Below are positions 7,480-9,803 of a DNA stretch of 9,803 nucleotides, piece by piece. This stretch comes from Alistipes sp. Its GTDB lineage: Bacteria; Bacteroidota; Bacteroidia; Bacteroidales; Rikenellaceae. The notes under the pieces were generated by a model. The model searched no databases. It saw only the letters and a list, made by a program, of their open reading frames with translations, and was not told where the DNA came from. A program made the position numbers and the translations under genes. How positions within the stretch are numbered: position 1 is the first letter of the stretch; each line of letters opens with the position of its first letter. The stretch covers positions 1-9,803 of the forward strand of contig JAHHQN010000035.1 of NCBI GenBank assembly GCA_020026375.1, written 5' to 3'.

Positions 7480-7523
7480 AAAAAACGGGCGGCACAACAT
7501 TACTGGTTGTGCCGCCCGTTTTT
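7480..7523. terminator. Symmetrical, probably bidirectional terminator (mainly for galK)
   Basis: CGGGCGGCACAAC (7486-7498) pairs perfectly with GTTGTGCCGCCCG (7506-7518) around the loop ATTACTG. The stem is flanked by six A (7480-7485) and five T (7519-7523), so each strand has a hairpin followed by a U-run. On the minus strand it lies 20 bases beyond the galK stop. On the plus strand it is a second barrier after 7335-7372, shielding galK from convergent transcription. Confidence 0.9.
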
Positions 7524-7542
7524 CGTTTGGGGGATATGCCGC

Positions 7543-8673
7543 TTATTCCAGACGACGCGAACCGTCGGAAATCACCACATCGTAAATCTTGGGTTCATGG
7601 CCGTATTTGGCGTTAAATTCGCTCTTGGCCTTGGCGATGAAGGCATCGTAGAGTTCGTCCTTCACCAGATTGATGGTGCAGCCGCCGAAGCCGCCGCCCA
7701 TGATGCGCGAACCGGTCACGCCACACTCCTCTGCCAGTCCGGCCAGGAAGTCCAGCTCCTCGCACGACACCTCATAGTCCTTCGACATGCCCCAGTGGGT
7801 CTCATACATGCGACGACCCACGGTCTCGTAGTCGCCCTTCTCGAGAGCTTCACACACATCGAGTACACGGCGTTCCTCACCGATGACATAGCGCGCACGT
7901 TTGTAGTCCTCCTCCGAAATCTGCTCCTTGACGGCATCGAGCTGCTCCATTGAGGCACCGCGCAGGAACTCCTGTCCCAGCACCTTGGCCACACGCTCAC
8001 ACGATGCACGGCGGTCGTTGTAGGGCGAACCCACCAACTCATGCTTCACGCGCGAATCCACCAGCACGAGCTTGTAGCCCTTGGGATCGAACGGGAAATA
8101 TTCATACTCCATCGAACGGCAGTCGAGACGCATGAGGTTGCCCTTCTTGCCGAAGACCGAAGCGAACTGGTCCATGATGCCGCAATTCACACCGCAGTAG
8201 TTGTGTTCGGTCGCCTGACCCACACGAGCCAGTTCGAACTTGTCGATGCCACAGTCGAACAACTCGTTCATTGCAAAGGCAAAGGTCGACTCCAGCGCGG
8301 CACTCGACGACATGCCGGCACCGAGGGGTACATCGCCCGCAAACACGGTATCGAAACCACCCAATGTGCCGCCGCGCTTCTGCATCTCGCGGCACACGCC
8401 GAAGATGTAGCACGCCCATGATTGAGCAGGTTTGTCCTCTTCGTTGAGTCCGAAAACAGACTCCTCACCCAAATCGAGGGCATAGGCGCGTACCTTGTCG
8501 GTACCATTGAGTTTGATGGCCGCCACAATACCCTTATCTACCGCACCGGGAAACACGAAGCCCCCGTTGTAGTCGGTATGCTCACCGATAAGGTTAATTC
8601 GTCCGGGAGATGCATAGCAGACGGCACCTTCGCCGTAGAGCTCTGCAAATTTCTGTTTTACCTGTTCTTTCAT
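7543..8673 (-). CDS. galK: Galactokinase
   Basis: Phosphorylates alpha-D-galactose to galactose-1-phosphate with ATP, the entry step of the Leloir pathway, in the cytosol. The 376-residue GHMP-family kinase shows all signatures: the galactokinase motif GRINLIGEHTDYNGG (24-38), with Arg25 the conserved arginine; the ATP-binding motif PLGAGMSSSAALE (116-128); the probable catalytic base Asp168 in CGIMDQFAS; and the third GHMP motif GSRIMGGGFGGC (321-332). The ATG complement at 8671-8673 gives the usual start, MKEQVKQKFAELYG, before the first conserved strand. No strong Shine-Dalgarno precedes it. The gene appears monocistronic: a terminator lies immediately downstream and a divergently transcribed gene upstream. 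No galT, galE, galM or sugar transporter is in the window, so the remaining galactose genes must lie elsewhere. Confidence 0.97.
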   Translation of the reverse strand: MKEQVKQKFAELYGEGAVCYASPGRINLIGEHTDYNGGFVFPGAVDKGIVAAIKLNGTDKVRAYALDLGEESVFGLNEEDKPAQSWACYIFGVCREMQKRGGTLGGFDTVFAGDVPLGAGMSSSAALESTFAFAMNELFDCGIDKFELARVGQATEHNYCGVNCGIMDQFASVFGKKGNLMRLDCRSMEYEYFPFDPKGYKLVLVDSRVKHELVGSPYNDRRASCERVAKVLGQEFLRGASMEQLDAVKEQISEEDYKRARYVIGEERRVLDVCEALEKGDYETVGRRMYETHWGMSKDYEVSCEELDFLAGLAEECGVTGSRIMGGGFGGCTINLVKDELYDAFIAKAKSEFNAKYGHEPKIYDVVISDGSRRLE

Positions 8674-8711
8674 GATGATTAGATTAGTATGTTTTTCAGT
8701 ATTAATTACAA

Positions 8712-8746
8712 CGAAGATAATAAAAATATTTTAAATACTACGCAAA
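8712..8746 (-). promoter_or_regulatory. Candidate galK promoter
   Basis: Read on the minus strand, TATCTTCG (complement of 8712-8719) resembles the -7 consensus TAnnTTTG with one mismatch. TTTG (complement of 8743-8746) could be the -33 box, but the 23-base spacer is longer than the usual 19. The surrounding sequence is very AT-rich. A start near 8705 would give a leader of about 30 bases. Confidence 0.35.
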
Positions 8747-8832
8747 TTCCTCCCGCAAAAAAAACGTCACCACGACACATAATCACCAGAAAGTGAAGCC
8801 CATCTCCCCACCCTACGCCCCTCTGCTCACGA

Positions 8833-8884
8833 AAACGGCGGCAAACGGCGTGCAAAAAAAATTACACATTGTGCAAAAAAAAAT
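8833..8884. repeat. Short direct repeats and A-tracts in the galK/phosphodiesterase intergenic region
   Basis: AAACGGCG occurs at 8833-8840 and again at 8843-8850, a 10-base period. It runs into GTGC plus eight A plus T (8850-8862), which recurs as GTGC plus nine A plus T (8871-8884), a 21-base period. CACATTGTG (8865-8873) is a small interrupted palindrome between the A-tracts. Spacing near one and two helical turns suggests intrinsically bent DNA or stacked protein sites upstream of the -7 element at 8886. The repeats are seen directly; the function is inferred. Confidence 0.55.
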
Positions 8885-8885
8885 G

Positions 8886-8893
8886 TAACTTTG
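8886..8893 (+). promoter_or_regulatory. Candidate promoter -7 element for the phosphodiesterase gene
   Basis: TAACTTTG matches the Bacteroidetes -7 consensus TAnnTTTG exactly. It lies 32 bases before the ATG at 8926, predicting a leader of about 25 bases. No TTTG is present 19 bases upstream (the bases there are TACA), so recognition may depend on the adjacent A-tracts or an activator. Confidence 0.5.
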
Positions 8894-8925
8894 GGTAAAC
8901 AAAAAAACACCAAAAACCTACGACC

Positions 8926-9708
8926 ATGACGCTTAAAACCCTCCTTTCGGCGGCTGCCGTTCTGATGGCCACCGCCACCCTTGCCCAGCCGAAAGTCATC
9001 GCCCACCGCGGCTACTGGAAGACCGAAGGCTCGGCACAGAACTCCATCACCGCCCTCCACAAGGCCGACGAGATAGCGGCCTTCGGCTCGGAATTCGACG
9101 TATGGCTCACCGCCGACAACGAGTTGGTAGTCAACCACGACCGTGTGTTCGCCGGCACCGATATCCACATGGAGCAGGACAAGTTCGACCGCATACGTAC
9201 CATACGTCTCTCCAACAAGGAGGTCATTCCCTCACTCGACGAATACCTCAAGGCCGGACAGTATGTCGAGACCCGTCTGGTGCTGGAGATGAAGCCCCTG
9301 CGCGATGTCTCGCGCGAGAAAATCGCCGTGAAGAAGATTGTCAAGGCGCTCAGGCAGTACCATCTGACCGACAACACCGACTTCATCTCCTTCTCGCTCA
9401 ATGCCTGCCACCTCTTTCACGAAAAGCAGCCCGATGTCGATGTCTACTACCTCAACGGCGACCTCACTCCGCAGGAGATTCACGACTTCGGATTCGCCGG
9501 CATGGACTACTCGATGGGTACCTACCGCAAGCACCCCGAATGGGTGAAGGAGTGCCACGATTTGGGGCTGAAGGTCAATGTGTGGACCGTCAACACCGAG
9601 GAGGACATGCGCTACTTCATCGACCTGGGTGTCGACATGATTACCACCAACGAACCCGAGCTGCTGCAACGTCTGCTCCGCGAACGCGAAGCGGAAACCG
9701 AAGAGTAG
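8926..9708 (+). CDS. Secreted glycerophosphodiester phosphodiesterase family protein
   Basis: GDPD enzymes hydrolyse glycerophosphodiesters (deacylated phospholipids) to glycerol-3-phosphate and an alcohol using a divalent metal. The 260 residues begin with a Sec signal peptide (MTLKTLLSAAAVLMATATLA, probable cleavage before Gln21). There is no lipobox Cys, so a soluble periplasmic location is expected. TIM-barrel active-site residues are present: AHRG with His27 and Arg28; SEFDVW with metal ligands Glu56 and Asp58; NHD with catalytic His71; and LEMK with metal ligand Glu121. The segment VNVWTVNTEEDM and the C-terminal GVDMITTNEPELL are typical of the family. The usual ENT/ENS motif after the first His reads QNS (Gln38), which I believe is common in a Bacteroidetes subgroup. 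Transcribed divergently from galK with its own candidate promoter. Substrate is not determined by the sequence. Confidence 0.93.
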   Translation: MTLKTLLSAAAVLMATATLAQPKVIAHRGYWKTEGSAQNSITALHKADEIAAFGSEFDVWLTADNELVVNHDRVFAGTDIHMEQDKFDRIRTIRLSNKEVIPSLDEYLKAGQYVETRLVLEMKPLRDVSREKIAVKKIVKALRQYHLTDNTDFISFSLNACHLFHEKQPDVDVYYLNGDLTPQEIHDFGFAGMDYSMGTYRKHPEWVKECHDLGLKVNVWTVNTEEDMRYFIDLGVDMITTNEPELLQRLLREREAETEE

Positions 9709-9756
9709 CGGCACACGCACCCCGATAAAAAAAAGAGCTGTGGACAATCCGAGGGC

Positions 9757-9802
9757 ACTGAAAAAGTAATCACTATTCAGTCCACTCTGCAGAGTAACTG
9801 AA
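9757..9802. repeat. Interrupted palindrome at the right edge (possible terminator or mobile-element end)
   Basis: ACTCTGCAGAGT (9784-9795) is a perfect 12-bp palindrome. Outside it TTCAGT (9776-9781) pairs with ACTGAA (9797-9802), separated by CC on the left and A on the right, making a nested 6+6 bp inverted repeat. A further ACTGAA copy lies at 9757-9762. It starts 67 bases beyond the phosphodiesterase stop. No T-run is visible before the window ends, so a terminator role is unproven; it could also lie within an IS end or a protein-binding site. Confidence 0.5.
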
Positions 9803-9803
9803 A

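Noticed and set aside
7465..7953. 162-residue plus-strand frame antisense to galK
   Set aside because: It begins in the bidirectional terminator and runs against conserved galactokinase motifs, so it is a codon-bias artefact.

Overview
The window looks like core chromosome of a GC-rich member of the Bacteroidales, most simply an Alistipes/Rikenellaceae-like gut anaerobe. The family or genus is an inference. Four things point there: a FabZ C-terminus directly upstream of lpxA (in Bacteroidetes FabZ is usually the second half of an LpxC/FabZ fusion), Bacteroidetes-type TAnnTTTG promoter elements, AT-rich intergenic leaders mostly lacking Shine-Dalgarno sequences, and Bacteroidetes-style RimP, NusA and IF2 proteins. 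Coding regions are strongly biased to G/C at third codon positions. This opens long spurious antisense frames, which are not annotated.

Layout. (1) 1-1152, + strand: the 3' end of fabZ (probably lpxC/fabZ), then lpxA, both early lipid A biosynthesis. (2) 1171-1256: a good promoter followed by a terminator-like hairpin in the leader of the next operon. (3) 1290-5948, + strand: rimP-nusA-infB, the conserved ribosome-maturation / transcription-elongation / translation-initiation cluster. (4) 5996-7315, + strand: a CoA-transferase of the 4-hydroxybutyrate/butyryl-CoA:acetate type, closed by a strong intrinsic terminator. (5) 7480-7523: a perfectly symmetrical, probably bidirectional terminator. 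(6) 7543-8673, - strand: galactokinase, without other gal genes beside it. (7) 8674-8925: a divergent intergenic region with A-tracts, short direct repeats and candidate promoters in both directions. (8) 8926-9708, + strand: a secreted glycerophosphodiester phosphodiesterase. (9) 9709-9803: non-coding tail with an interrupted palindrome, cut by the window edge.

Functionally the window joins envelope synthesis (FabZ/LpxA), information processing (RimP/NusA/IF2) and three metabolic genes: acyl-CoA/acetate exchange, galactose entry, and phospholipid headgroup salvage. I see no phage genes, CRISPR array, tRNA or rRNA, complete IS element, or defence system, and no convincing sign of a new multi-gene system. 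The most worthwhile leads are non-coding: the rimP leader hairpin, the repeat-rich galK/phosphodiesterase intergenic region, and the palindrome at the right edge.
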